Source of the DNA: Bacteroidales bacterium
GTDB lineage: Bacteria > Bacteroidota > Bacteroidia > Bacteroidales > Paludibacteraceae
Reading direction: 5' to 3'
NCBI GenBank assembly: GCA_022784645.1
Contig: JALFZG010000053.1
Location: forward strand, 20,261 to 84,260
DNA: 64,000 bases
A program made the translations under genes and the position numbers. Shown here one piece after another: positions 42,777 to 52,493 of the stretch; positions within the stretch are counted from its first letter, which is position 1, and the number at the start of each line of letters is the position of its first letter. The notes beneath the pieces were generated by a model, which was not told where the DNA came from, did no database searches, and was given only the letters and a program-made list of their open reading frames with translations.

Positions 42777-45674
42777 TTACAACTCTTTCTTCACTTCAAT
42801 CGTTTCAAACGATTCTATGATATCATGCTCGAGCAAATCGTTGAAAGAGCGGATATTCAGACCGCATTCCTGATTGGTAGCCATTTCCTTGACATCGTCT
42901 TTCTCATGCTTAAGCGAAGCCAATTCGCCTGTAAAGATTACGATACCATCTCGAATAACGCGCACCTTGTTGCCTCGCTTAATCTTACCTTCGCGTACCA
43001 CACAGCCGGCAATCGTACCCACTTTAGAGATTCGGAACGTTTGGAGCACTTCGAGCGTACCTGTAACTTCCTCCTTCGTCTCGGGAGCAAGCATACCTTC
43101 CATAGCCGATTTCACTTCTTCGATAGCATCGTAGATAATCGAGTAGATGCGAATATCCACCTCTTCGTTTTCGGCCATACGCTTAGCACTGGCAGTCGGA
43201 CGCACATTGAAACCAATGATGATAGCATCTGAAGCAGCAGCCAACATCACATCGGAATCCGAAATGGCACCTACAGCCTTGTGAATCACATTCACCTGAA
43301 TATTCTCAGTAGAGAGCTTAATCATAGAGTCTGCAATTGCCTCGGTAGAACCATCCACATCGGCCTTGATAATAAGGTTGAGTTCTTTGAAATCACCAAT
43401 AGCCAAACGGCGACCAATCTCCTCAAGACCCACATGTTTCTTAGTGCGGATAGCCTGCTCACGTTGTAATTGCTCGCGCTTATTGGCAATCTCACGTGCT
43501 TCTTGCTCAGTAGCCATTACATTGAATTCATCACCAGCTTGAGGTGCACCATTCAAGCCAAGAATAACGGCTGGTTCACCCGGGAGAGCTTCTTTGATGC
43601 GCTGGTTACGCTCATTGAACATCGCCTTAATGCGGCCATGAGAGGTACCGGCCAAAACTATATCGCCCATGTGGAGTGTACCATCAGATACAAGAACAGT
43701 AGCTACATATCCCCTACCCTTATCAAGTGAAGATTCAATAATCGAACCTTTTGCTCTGCGCTTGGGATTTGCCTTCAAATCAAGCATCTCGGCCTCGAGA
43801 AGAACTTTCTCCAAGAGTTCAAACACGCCGTCGCCCTTCTTTGCAGAAATATCTTGAGACTGATACTTACCGCCCCAATCTTCTACAAGCAGGTTCATGT
43901 TTGCCAATTCTTCCTTAATCTTATCCGGATTGGCACCCGGTTTATCGCACTTATTGATTGCAAAAATCATCGGTACACCTGCAGCTTGAGCATGCGAGAT
44001 AGCTTCACGCGTCTGCGGCATCACGCCATCATCAGCAGCAACAATAATAATCGCAATATCCGTAACTTTCGCACCACGAGCACGCATAGCAGTAAATGCC
44101 TCATGACCGGGCGTATCGAGGAACGTAATCTTCTGACCATTCTTGAGCGTCACGTTGTATGCACCAATATGCTGTGTGATACCACCGGCCTCACCAGCAA
44201 TCACGTTGGTGTTGCGGATATGGTCAAGAAGAGAGGTTTTACCGTGATCCACATGACCCATGACCGTAACGATAGGAGCACGCGGTTCAAGATCCTCTTC
44301 AGAGAACTCATCCGAATCATCTGCAATATTCTCAACCACTTCTGCACTTACGAATTGCGTTTCAAACCCAAACTCTTCAGCTACGATATTGATCGTTTCA
44401 GCATCCAATCGTTGGTTGATAGACACCATTATTCCAAGCGACATACAGGTACCAATGACTTTCGTAACAGGTACGTTCATCATCACAGCAAGGTCATTAG
44501 CCGTTACGAATTCCGTCAGCTTAAGCACCTTACTCTGTGCTGCCTCTTCTGCACGTTCTTCCTCTTGCTTGTTACGAATTTGCTCGCGCTTTTCCTTACG
44601 ATACTTGGATGCATTAGTCTTACCATGACCACCTTGCAAACGTGCAATCGTATCTTTGATTTGCTTCTGTACTTCTTCGTCGTCAATCTCTACGCGAATG
44701 TTCTTCTTTTGGCCTTGGTTCTTACCCTTACCCTTCTGATTACGAGCATCGTTTACATCCACCTTACCCTGCTTAATGCGCTCGCGCTTACGCTTTTCGC
44801 CATCGGCATTATTACCGCCGAAGTTGGCATTGTTAGCATTTCTTGAGTCGTTCGAGTCTGCATTATTGCGTTTGTTCTGCTGTCTAGCCTGCTGCCTACG
44901 TTCTTCGCGCTCTTTCTTCTTCTCTTCCTTGGTTTTCTGCTTGGGATGAGTAGAAGAATTAATAGCAGAAAGGTCTATCTTTCCGAGTACTACCGGCTGC
45001 TTCTTAAGTTTGGGTTTCTCGAGAGTAAAGATTTCCTCCTTATCTGCTTCCTGTTCCTTCTTCTCTACCTCTTGAGCCATTTTTTCAGCAGGTTCTGCCT
45101 GTTTTGCGGGCTCATTTTTATCAGTAGCAGGTGCGCTTTTCTCCGCTACTATAGGAGCGGAAAGCTCTTCCTTCTTATCCTCAACAGGAGCGGGAGCAGG
45201 CTCCGAAACGGATGCCTTCTCTTGAGCCGGTACGGCATTAGCAGGAACCACTACTTCAGCAGCTGGAGTTTTCTTTTCTTCTGCAGGAGTTTCTTTGGCG
45301 GGAGCTTTTTCAGAAACAGCAGGAGCCTCATTGGCTGCAGTTGCAACTTCTTTCTGAGCTGAATTGGCATTTAAATCGATTTTTCCAACAATCTTAGGTT
45401 TCTGCACAGGATGCAGCACATCCGATTCTGCTTCCGGATTAACGGAAACTGCTTTCGGGATCTCGCGTTCTTGACGCTTTTGCTCCATCTTCTCCGCTTC
45501 TAACTTCAGCGCTTTGTCTTTGTTGAAAGCTTTAGCTAAAAGCAGATATAGTTCGTCATCGATACGCACGTTGGGATCGGCTGCAATCTCATGCCCATGT
45601 TTGGTGCAGAAGTCGATTGCAGTGGACATTCCAATATTTAGTTCTTTGCAAGCTTTTATAAGTTTTATTGCCAT
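42777..45674 (-). CDS. infB: Translation initiation factor IF-2
   Basis: A 965-residue GTPase that brings initiator fMet-tRNA to the 30S subunit. The N-terminal about 400 residues are a low-complexity Ala/Glu/Lys/Pro region followed by a basic Asn/Arg/Lys-rich linker ([20 protein letters not shown]). The G domain has [20 protein letters not shown] and NKCDKPGAN. Domains II, III and IV follow to the end. It is the last gene of rimP-nusA-infB and ends at the shared hairpin. Confidence 0.98.
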   Translation of the reverse strand: MAIKLIKACKELNIGMSTAIDFCTKHGHEIAADPNVRIDDELYLLLAKAFNKDKALKLEAEKMEQKRQEREIPKAVSVNPEAESDVLHPVQKPKIVGKIDLNANSAQKEVATAANEAPAVSEKAPAKETPAEEKKTPAAEVVVPANAVPAQEKASVSEPAPAPVEDKKEELSAPIVAEKSAPATDKNEPAKQAEPAEKMAQEVEKKEQEADKEEIFTLEKPKLKKQPVVLGKIDLSAINSSTHPKQKTKEEKKKEREERRQQARQQNKRNNADSNDSRNANNANFGGNNADGEKRKRERIKQGKVDVNDARNQKGKGKNQGQKKNIRVEIDDEEVQKQIKDTIARLQGGHGKTNASKYRKEKREQIRNKQEEERAEEAAQSKVLKLTEFVTANDLAVMMNVPVTKVIGTCMSLGIMVSINQRLDAETINIVAEEFGFETQFVSAEVVENIADDSDEFSEEDLEPRAPIVTVMGHVDHGKTSLLDHIRNTNVIAGEAGGITQHIGAYNVTLKNGQKITFLDTPGHEAFTAMRARGAKVTDIAIIIVAADDGVMPQTREAISHAQAAGVPMIFAINKCDKPGANPDKIKEELANMNLLVEDWGGKYQSQDISAKKGDGVFELLEKVLLEAEMLDLKANPKRRAKGSIIESSLDKGRGYVATVLVSDGTLHMGDIVLAGTSHGRIKAMFNERNQRIKEALPGEPAVILGLNGAPQAGDEFNVMATEQEAREIANKREQLQREQAIRTKKHVGLEEIGRRLAIGDFKELNLIIKADVDGSTEAIADSMIKLSTENIQVNVIHKAVGAISDSDVMLAAASDAIIIGFNVRPTASAKRMAENEEVDIRIYSIIYDAIEEVKSAMEGMLAPETKEEVTGTLEVLQTFRISKVGTIAGCVVREGKIKRGNKVRVIRDGIVIFTGELASLKHEKDDVKEMATNQECGLNIRSFNDLLEHDIIESFETIEVKKEL

Positions 45675-45736
45675 GAAAATCTATTTTATGGGTAGTTAAT
45701 AATTTTAATGGAAGGGTGGAGTCACCTGATGCACAA

Positions 45737-47002
45737 TCAGTCTTCAAACTCAGCTGAAAGCACTTGCAATACATGGTCGATGGTCTCTTCTTCGAGATCC
45801 GTACGAGCAGCAAGTTCTTCAGGAGAGAGTGCGAGTACTGCACGAGCAGTATCCAGACCTATAGCCTTCAGTGCATCAATCACCCATTGATCGATTTCAT
45901 CGTTAAATTCATCCAGATAGATATCATCTACATCCTCGTTGTTCATCTCGCGGAATACATCAATCTGGTAACCGGTAAGCATACAAGCAAGCTTAATGTT
46001 ATAGCCACCCTTACCGATTGCGAGTGAAACTTCGTCAGGCTTCAGATAAACGTTTGCCTGATGCGCTTCCTCGTTGATTTCCATAGAAGAGATTTTCGCG
46101 GGCGCGAGCGCACGTTGTATATAAAGGTTGATGTTTGACGTATAGTTGATAACGTCAATATTCTCATTTCTGAGTTCTCTTACGATGCCATGAATTCGCG
46201 CACCTTTTACGCCTACGCAAGCACCAACAGGATCGATATGTTCATCAAACGACTGCACTGCCACCTTAGCGCGTTCGCCAGGGATGCGCGCAATATTCTT
46301 AATAACGATTACTCCTTCATGAACCTCCGGAATCTCCTGCTCAAAAAGGCGTTGGAGGAAGAGAGGAGACGTACGGCTCAGGATAATCTTCGGGTTCTGA
46401 TTCTTATTGTCAACCTGCACTACCACACCGCGAACCGTATCGCCTTTGCGGTAATAATCGGAAGGGATCTGGTTCTGCTTAGGCAGATAGAGCTCATTGC
46501 CATCCTCATCAAGAAGCAGCATCTCACGCTTCCATACCTGATATAATTCACCGGAGACAACATGGCCGAGCATATCCGAATAGCGGAGATATAGATTCTC
46601 TTTCTGAAGCTCAAGGATCTTAGAAGCAAGCGTTTGACGGAGATTAAGAATCATTCTTCGGCCAAAGGAAGCAAACTCAACTTTATCGGTTACTTCTTCG
46701 CCAATCTCGCACTCTTCATCAATCTTTCGTGCATCGGAGAATTCAATTTCAGTATTCGTATCATAAATATCATCATCGGCTACAACCGTACGGTTGCGGT
46801 AGATTTCGAGGTCACCCTTATCGGGGTTGATAATCACATCGTAATTGGAATCAGAACCGTACATCTTAGCGAGTACGTTGCGGAACGACTCTTCCAGCAC
46901 GCTGATAAGCGTTTGGCGGTCAATACCCTTCATTTCCTTAAATTCCGAAAAATAGTCAATCAAGTTGATTGGCTCTGGAGTTTCAGTTTTCTTTGTTGCC
47001 AT
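45737..47002 (-). CDS. nusA: Transcription termination/antitermination factor NusA
   Basis: A 421-residue NusA. It has the N-terminal RNA polymerase-binding domain (about 1-135), an S1 domain (about 140-205, GDTVRGVVVQVDNKNQ), and two KH domains with GACVGVKGARIHGIVREL and VSLAIGKGGYNIKLAC. The acidic C-terminal region ends in a single helix-hairpin segment (ALSPEELAARTDLEEETIDHVLQVLSAEFED in parts). It sits between rimP and infB. NusA is known to regulate its own operon in other bacteria, which makes the hairpin in the rimP leader notable. Confidence 0.97.
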   Translation of the reverse strand: MATKKTETPEPINLIDYFSEFKEMKGIDRQTLISVLEESFRNVLAKMYGSDSNYDVIINPDKGDLEIYRNRTVVADDDIYDTNTEIEFSDARKIDEECEIGEEVTDKVEFASFGRRMILNLRQTLASKILELQKENLYLRYSDMLGHVVSGELYQVWKREMLLLDEDGNELYLPKQNQIPSDYYRKGDTVRGVVVQVDNKNQNPKIILSRTSPLFLQRLFEQEIPEVHEGVIVIKNIARIPGERAKVAVQSFDEHIDPVGACVGVKGARIHGIVRELRNENIDVINYTSNINLYIQRALAPAKISSMEINEEAHQANVYLKPDEVSLAIGKGGYNIKLACMLTGYQIDVFREMNNEDVDDIYLDEFNDEIDQWVIDALKAIGLDTARAVLALSPEELAARTDLEEETIDHVLQVLSAEFED

Positions 47003-47059
47003 ATTTTGTAAAAAATAAATATTAATTCAAAAAGGAGAATACCCTAATGGTCAAATAAC

Positions 47060-47524
47060 TTACACTTTCAAATCATACTTGCAATACTTCACCTCAGGAT
47101 ATGAGAATCGAAGTGTTTGACGTTCTTTTTGCTTTTTCTTCTTGCCCTCCACCTGCACGAGCACTTCTGCTTCCATCTCAAAGAAATCATCTTCTACATT
47201 TATAAGCAGTCCATGGAGTTTACGACCATCAGCAGTAAGAACCTCTATCGGATTGCCAACATTCTTGCGGTATTGCATCAGCGACTTAAATGGATCGGTA
47301 ATTGATACAGAGCCAACTTCCAATTCGTAGTCTTCCACTTCGCGATCCAAATGTTCGTTGAGGTAATGGCTAAGCTCCACGCAAAAATCCACATCCACGC
47401 CTTCATATGAATCAATTTCTACAACGATTTGGTTATCTGCACTCACCTGACATGTAATCAGTTCATAAGGCTTGCCTTCAAGATATGCATTTGCAAGCTC
47501 TGATACGAGGTTTTTATCAATCAT
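47060..47524 (-). CDS. rimP: Ribosome maturation factor RimP
   Basis: A 154-residue RimP for 30S assembly. N-terminal domain: QIVVEIDSYEGVDVDFCVELSHYLNEHLD in parts, matching the family's V-x-ID....V-x-ID-x-C pattern. C-terminal Sm-like domain: VGNPIEVLTADGRKLHGLLINVEDD. First gene of rimP-nusA-infB, with a promoter at 47641-47671 and a leader hairpin. Confidence 0.95.
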   Translation of the reverse strand: MIDKNLVSELANAYLEGKPYELITCQVSADNQIVVEIDSYEGVDVDFCVELSHYLNEHLDREVEDYELEVGSVSITDPFKSLMQYRKNVGNPIEVLTADGRKLHGLLINVEDDFFEMEAEVLVQVEGKKKKQKERQTLRFSYPEVKYCKYDLKV

Positions 47525-47600
47525 AATCGAAAATAATAGTAGTCTTAACGATTTGTTTTCCTACTTCTAAACAGCAGAAAAAGAGTAAAAAAATATGCGA

Positions 47601-47628
47601 GAAGGGAACCCTCATTGGGGCTCCCTTC
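47601..47628 (-). promoter_or_regulatory. Leader hairpin of rimP-nusA-infB (possible attenuator)
   Basis: On the minus strand GAAGGGAGCCC pairs with GGGTTCCCTTC (11 bp, one G-T) around CAATGA. It begins about 7 nt after the expected transcription start and is followed by TCGCATATTTTTTTAC. Because the promoter lies upstream of it, the hairpin is in the rimP leader, not behind the previous gene. It may stabilise the 5' end or terminate early. Confidence 0.6.
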
Positions 47629-47640
47629 ATGATTCGACTG

Positions 47641-47671
47641 CAAAAGTACAAAAAAATAATGAAATATGCAA
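47641..47671 (-). promoter_or_regulatory. Promoter of rimP-nusA-infB
   Basis: Minus strand: TTG (47671-47669), 20-bp spacer, TACTTTTG (47648-47641), then CAGTCG. Leader of about 110 nt to the rimP start. Confidence 0.85.
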
Positions 47672-47722
47672 ATTTTTCGTGATTTTTTTTGAAAAAAAAA
47701 GCATTTTTTATGAATTCATGTA

Positions 47723-48001
47723 TTAAAACTCAAATTTTTCGAGCTTTAACTTACCACATTTCTCCATTTCTCCCACAAGCTTAGCAAATTCAGAAGTAGC
47801 TGAATGTGCATCAAGAGCGGGCTGGTCAGTCCATGTTTCACAAATCATAAAAACATCCGAACGGGTAGCACTCTGAAAAACATCATATGCTACACACCCT
47901 TCATGCTTACGCGATTTCTCTGTAAGCGAAACAGCTGCTCGGAGCGCATCCTTATATTCATCGGCTCCATCAGCTTGAAAAAAACAATTCAAACGTATCA
48001 T
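47723..48001 (-). CDS. Antibiotic biosynthesis monooxygenase (ABM) domain protein
   Basis: A 92-residue single-domain ABM protein (dimeric ferredoxin-like fold). MIRLNCFFQADGADEYKDAL, EKSRKHEGCVAYDVFQSA and VFMICETWTDQPALDAHSAT follow the ABM/YgiN quinol monooxygenase pattern (E-G-C, E-x-W, H-x-x-S). Such small proteins act on quinones or are stress-related; substrate unknown. ATG 48001 is chosen since the longer frame would include the promoter at 48038-48068. Confidence 0.9.
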   Translation of the reverse strand: MIRLNCFFQADGADEYKDALRAAVSLTEKSRKHEGCVAYDVFQSATRSDVFMICETWTDQPALDAHSATSEFAKLVGEMEKCGKLKLEKFEF

Positions 48002-48037
48002 ATAGTTAGTTTTCTCTTGTCGATTCGAAAGCGAGTG

Positions 48038-48068
48038 CAAAATTACTGATTTTTTCTGAATTGTGCAA
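48038..48068 (-). promoter_or_regulatory. Promoter of the ABM gene
   Basis: Minus strand: TTG (48068-48066), 20-bp spacer, TAATTTTG (48045-48038), then CACTCG; 37 nt before the chosen start. Confidence 0.85.
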
Positions 48069-48123
48069 GTTTTTTTGTGATAAATTCTTAAAAAATTGCA
48101 GTTCTGCAACCTATAAAATACAA

Positions 48124-48151
48124 TCGCAGCCACTCATACGAGCGGCTGCGA
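48124..48151 (-). terminator. Terminator of the V-ATPase operon
   Basis: TCGCAGCC (48124-48131) pairs with GGCTGCGA (48144-48151). On the minus strand it is followed by TTGTATTTTAT. It begins 27 nt after the stop of the K subunit gene. Confidence 0.85.
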
Positions 48152-48178
48152 ACATACAAATCGCTGAAATTCAGCAGA

Positions 48179-48637
<459 letters not shown>

Positions 48638-48679
48638 CTATTATTTATACCGTTATCCAAAGGCATATAGACTAAACAA

Positions 48680-50500
48680 CTATTTACCGCCAAAAGGCTG
48701 ATACAAAACGCCCTTTCCTTCATAACCGGCATTCTTGAAATACTCCACAAAGGTTAGACGAAGCGGGTGAACAAACGCGCCTAAGCATGCCATGAGGAGG
48801 TTCAATACGTGCCCAAGTAAGAGTACAAGCACCATACCTGCTCCCTTCAAAACCACAGCAGCAATAGCCCCTTCGCCTCCTGCCCAAATCATATTGATAG
48901 CCAAGTCGTTGAATGCATTTCCGAGCATACCACCAGCCAAACCAAGGGCATACAAACGAATGTAGGATAACACGTCACCAAGCAATCCGGTAGCCATATT
49001 ATAGGTATCCCACAAGCCTGCACCAACGTTGATAAGCGGATTGCGACCCGGAGTGTTGAACAGATAGATACCCAAGGCAGATACCGCACCAATACCGATG
49101 ATGGTATATTTCACTACATTCGTAGGCAACGAGAATGCCATACTCAAGAGGATTGTAGAAATTGACCCCACAATGAGCAACAGCCATCCCCACGTGCTTA
49201 CCGTCTGCCGGAAACCATAGCGAACAGTAGAGCAGATAGCTTTAACCGTCATAGCAAAACAGATATGGAATACGCCAATCGCAACAGCAGCTACCATCCA
49301 GAAGTCGAATCCGGCCACCTTAGCAGGATGCCAATCGAGCATCGTTACCGGTACGCCAAATACGGTATTCATCAAGAATCCTACCACTGTAGTTGCCACA
49401 CCAAGTGCCGTAATAATCGGTCCGAGGCCATCAAACATGGAGATATTCACGATCTTCTTTGTCTGGAGCAAGCCATAGATTACGAGAATAATACCATAGC
49501 CCATATCGCCCATACAGAGAGCAAAGAAAAGCAGATAGAATGGTGCCAAAATCGGAGTTGGATCAAACTCACCATATGAAGGCCAACCATACATACCCGT
49601 AAGCGGCTCAAAGATGCGCGTAAACTTGTTGTTGCGCAACTTGATAGGCGTTTGATCTTCGTCTTTGGGGTCTGCCTCCTGATAATAGATATGCGCTGCA
49701 TTGAGCTGATTATCAAGAGCTTCCACTTTATCTATAGGGCAGAATCCTTCAAGCAGGCAAAGTGTATCTTCAGCTGCATGGTCGGTAGATAGTTGCACTT
49801 TCTGCCAATCGATAGCAGCCTTGCAAGTATGAAGTGCTAAACGGAACGACTCAAGCGTCTTGATGGCAAATCCTTCGAGATTAGCTTGAGCTGCAGCGAG
49901 TAAACCTTGCTGTGCATTGATATCAGCCAGCAGTTGGTCATACGAATGCGGATTGAGGGTCTGCTCATCAGCTTCGAGCTGAATACGCTCGTGGTTAACC
50001 GTACAGAAGCAATAGGTAGAACTCTTTGGGTCAGAGAGCAACACGGCATTAAATGCACTCTCCCACTCTGCCTGATACTTATGCGAAGCGCAGGTAAAGA
50101 ACTGGAGCACATAACCGGCTTCTGCCAATGCATCGAGTTTCTTCCTGTCAAAATTGCCCCACAATTTCATGCGTTCAGCTTCTTTGCGGGTAGCCTGAAT
50201 GAGTTGCTCCACGTTATGCTTGTCAGCATTGAGTTGGTCAAGCTGCTGCAGCAATTCAGCAGCATCCATTTTCTCTGCTGCCAATGGATTGCTTCCGGCA
50301 GGAACCAACGCTTCAAGCTGCTCAATAGCCTGCTGAAGCTGCTGACTGAGAGCCAGTTGTGCACTCAACTCAGGGTCATCGGCCAATCCTTCTGCTTTCT
50401 CCGTAACGTGCACTACCCCAGCCTCCTGAAGCATCGTAAGGAAAGCATCATACTCCTTATGGAACACCAGGAAGTTGTATTTCTTCATTTGTGTAATCAT
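48680..50500 (-). CDS. ntpI: V-type ATP synthase subunit I (a subunit)
   Basis: A 606-residue subunit. The N-terminal half (about 1-310) is cytosolic with coiled-coil stretches that form the peripheral stalk attachment. The C-terminal half has about seven membrane helices (ILAPFYLLFFALCMGDMGYGIILVIYGLL and SYIRLYALGLAGGMLGNAFN given in part, with the essential Arg in YIRLYALGLA). This Arg lies in the ion half-channel facing the K ring. Its ATG overlaps the D subunit stop by 4 nt. Confidence 0.95.
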   Translation of the reverse strand: MITQMKKYNFLVFHKEYDAFLTMLQEAGVVHVTEKAEGLADDPELSAQLALSQQLQQAIEQLEALVPAGSNPLAAEKMDAAELLQQLDQLNADKHNVEQLIQATRKEAERMKLWGNFDRKKLDALAEAGYVLQFFTCASHKYQAEWESAFNAVLLSDPKSSTYCFCTVNHERIQLEADEQTLNPHSYDQLLADINAQQGLLAAAQANLEGFAIKTLESFRLALHTCKAAIDWQKVQLSTDHAAEDTLCLLEGFCPIDKVEALDNQLNAAHIYYQEADPKDEDQTPIKLRNNKFTRIFEPLTGMYGWPSYGEFDPTPILAPFYLLFFALCMGDMGYGIILVIYGLLQTKKIVNISMFDGLGPIITALGVATTVVGFLMNTVFGVPVTMLDWHPAKVAGFDFWMVAAVAIGVFHICFAMTVKAICSTVRYGFRQTVSTWGWLLLIVGSISTILLSMAFSLPTNVVKYTIIGIGAVSALGIYLFNTPGRNPLINVGAGLWDTYNMATGLLGDVLSYIRLYALGLAGGMLGNAFNDLAINMIWAGGEGAIAAVVLKGAGMVLVLLLGHVLNLLMACLGAFVHPLRLTFVEYFKNAGYEGKGVLYQPFGGK

Positions 50501-51126
50501 ACGGCTGCCTCCTTTCTTGCTTCTTCTTCTCTGCGGGCTTCTGCTTCACGCTTGGATTTTACAATTTTCTGACTCGACTTGGAGAGGTTCTCCTCATCTT
50601 CCATAAATCGCTTAATCTTGCGAATAGCATCTTGATATCCGGGAATCTGCACTTTCTCAAAAAGATTCACCTTTTGGGTGGTCTTCTTGCGGGCATATTC
50701 GAGGAGGTTGAGCTTCTCTCGGCAGAACTCCTGCTTGATGCCCACCTCGGCAATCGCCTTCAGTTGTGCAAATCCATCGGCAAACCATTTGGGCGAAGAG
50801 AAGATGGAGAACTCCTTGGTAGAGTAAATGACCTCATCGAGCACCGGCACACGCACGCCCGCAATCTTCTTAATAGACATGCGTACGTCATCCACGTGCA
50901 GGAGCGAGGTATCAAACTCTCCCCAGAGCGCCATCATCTGATCATACCCTTTGATGCGCTCTTCCACCTCGCGGTCGAGGCGGTCCATCTCCTCCTTGGC
51001 TTTCTTCACTTCGAGGCGGAGAGCCGTCTCTTTGTTCTGAAGCGTGGGGAGCGTACGTTGGCGCATCTTGAGGTTTTTCTCAAGCGCTTGCAGCGATGTT
51101 TTATTAAATTGATATGTAATAGCCAT
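50497..51126 (-). CDS. ntpD: V-type ATP synthase subunit D (central stalk)
   Basis: A 209-residue central-stalk subunit that rotates inside A3B3. It is predicted almost entirely as two long coiled-coil helices: N-terminal FNKTSLQALEKNLKMRQRTLPTLQNKETAL (in parts) and C-terminal RKTTQKVNLFEKVQIPGYQDAIRKIKRFMEDEE. The motif KVNLFEKVQIP is diagnostic for the D subunit. It lies between B and I, with a 4-nt overlap to I. Confidence 0.95.
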   Translation of the reverse strand: MAITYQFNKTSLQALEKNLKMRQRTLPTLQNKETALRLEVKKAKEEMDRLDREVEERIKGYDQMMALWGEFDTSLLHVDDVRMSIKKIAGVRVPVLDEVIYSTKEFSIFSSPKWFADGFAQLKAIAEVGIKQEFCREKLNLLEYARKKTTQKVNLFEKVQIPGYQDAIRKIKRFMEDEENLSKSSQKIVKSKREAEARREEEARKEAAV

Positions 51127-51161
51127 TTTTTTGAGAGCTAAGGAAACGAATTATCCTTGAA

Positions 51162-52487
51162 TTATTTAACCCAATATTTATCCACAATGGCTTGCTTGAT
51201 ATTCACCTCTTCGGGCTTGAAGTACTTGGCAAAGAGCTTCCAAGCCACATCGAGCATCTCGGTCGTATTGATATTTACGTCAATAGCAAGGATCTCGCGG
51301 GAATAGTCTTTAGCGAAAGCAAGGCAACGCTCATCGTAGTTCGTAAGGTCGAAACCATTCTCCTTCTTGGTCTTCGCATTAGCTGCATCGGCATACAGAC
51401 GAACAGCAGCATTCATCACCTGCGGATGATCTTCGCGCGTCTTCTTACCTGCTACAAGCTGTTTCAAACGAGAAAGCGAACGGAACGGATCCACAATAAC
51501 CTTACCGATATCGGAATCACGACGAAGATAGAGCTGACCCTCGGTAATATAACCGGTGTTATCCGGAATAGCGTGCGTGATATCACCACCGGAAAGTGTG
51601 GTTACGGCAATAATCGTGATGGAACCACCACCAGCTTCCTCTGGGAACTGCACGGCTTTCTCATAGATCTTAGCCAAATCCGAATAGAGCGAACCCGGCA
51701 TTGAGTCCTTTGAAGGAATCTGATCCATACGGTTCGACACAATCGAAAGGGCATCGGCATAAAGGGTCATATCTGTAAGAAGAACGAGCACCTGCTCATG
51801 CTTCTGTACTGCAAAATACTCAGCCGCACAAAGGGCCATATCGGGGATGAGGAGTCGCTCAACAGGCGGGTTCTCGGTCGTGTTTACGAACGAAACAATA
51901 CGGTCGAGCACACCTGCATTCTGGAATACGTTCTTGAAATAGAGATAGTCATCGTTGGTCATACCCATGGCACCAAGGATGATCTTATCAGCTTTAGCAC
52001 GAAGTGCTACGTTAGCCATTACTTGGTTGTAAGGCTGATCAGGGTCAGCAAAGAACGGAATCTTCTGACCGGAAACGAGGGTGTTGTTGAGGTCGATGCC
52101 TGCAATACCGGTAGCGATAAGCTCCGAAGGCTGCTTACGGCGAACGGGGTTCACAGAAGGACCGCCAATCTCCACTTCCGTACCTTCCACTTCCGGACCA
52201 CCATCAATAGGATTGCCATAAGCGTTGAAGAAACGGCCGGCGAGTTGGTCGCTCACCTTCAATGAAGGCGACTTGCCGAGGAACACTACTTCAGCGTTGG
52301 TGGGGATACCTTCCGTACCCTCAAACACCTGCAAAGTCACGTCATCACCCATGATTTTTACTACCTGAGCGAGCTTGCCGTTGACCATAGCGAGCTCATC
52401 GTTGCCTACACCCTCGGCTTTCAGAGAGCATGTAGCCTTCGTAATGGAGGTGATGTTGGTATATATTTTCTGAAATGCTTTAGCCAT
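51162..52487 (-). CDS. ntpB: V-type ATP synthase subunit B
   Basis: A 441-residue non-catalytic nucleotide-binding-fold subunit of the A3B3 head. It lacks a P-loop Lys motif, as expected for B. Diagnostic blocks: GRFFNAYGNPIDGGPE, PFFADPDQPYNQVMANVALRA, LLTDMTLYADALSIVSN, MPGSLYSDLAKIYEKA and YITEGQLYLRRD. It follows subunit A by 6 nt. Confidence 0.97.
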   Translation of the reverse strand: MAKAFQKIYTNITSITKATCSLKAEGVGNDELAMVNGKLAQVVKIMGDDVTLQVFEGTEGIPTNAEVVFLGKSPSLKVSDQLAGRFFNAYGNPIDGGPEVEGTEVEIGGPSVNPVRRKQPSELIATGIAGIDLNNTLVSGQKIPFFADPDQPYNQVMANVALRAKADKIILGAMGMTNDDYLYFKNVFQNAGVLDRIVSFVNTTENPPVERLLIPDMALCAAEYFAVQKHEQVLVLLTDMTLYADALSIVSNRMDQIPSKDSMPGSLYSDLAKIYEKAVQFPEEAGGGSITIIAVTTLSGGDITHAIPDNTGYITEGQLYLRRDSDIGKVIVDPFRSLSRLKQLVAGKKTREDHPQVMNAAVRLYADAANAKTKKENGFDLTNYDERCLAFAKDYSREILAIDVNINTTEMLDVAWKLFAKYFKPEEVNIKQAIVDKYWVK

Positions 52488-52493
52488 AGCTGT

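Noticed and set aside
43854..44846. 330-codon open frame antisense to infB
   Set aside because: Shadow frame within the IF-2 G domain region; His/Arg/Thr-rich nonsense composition.
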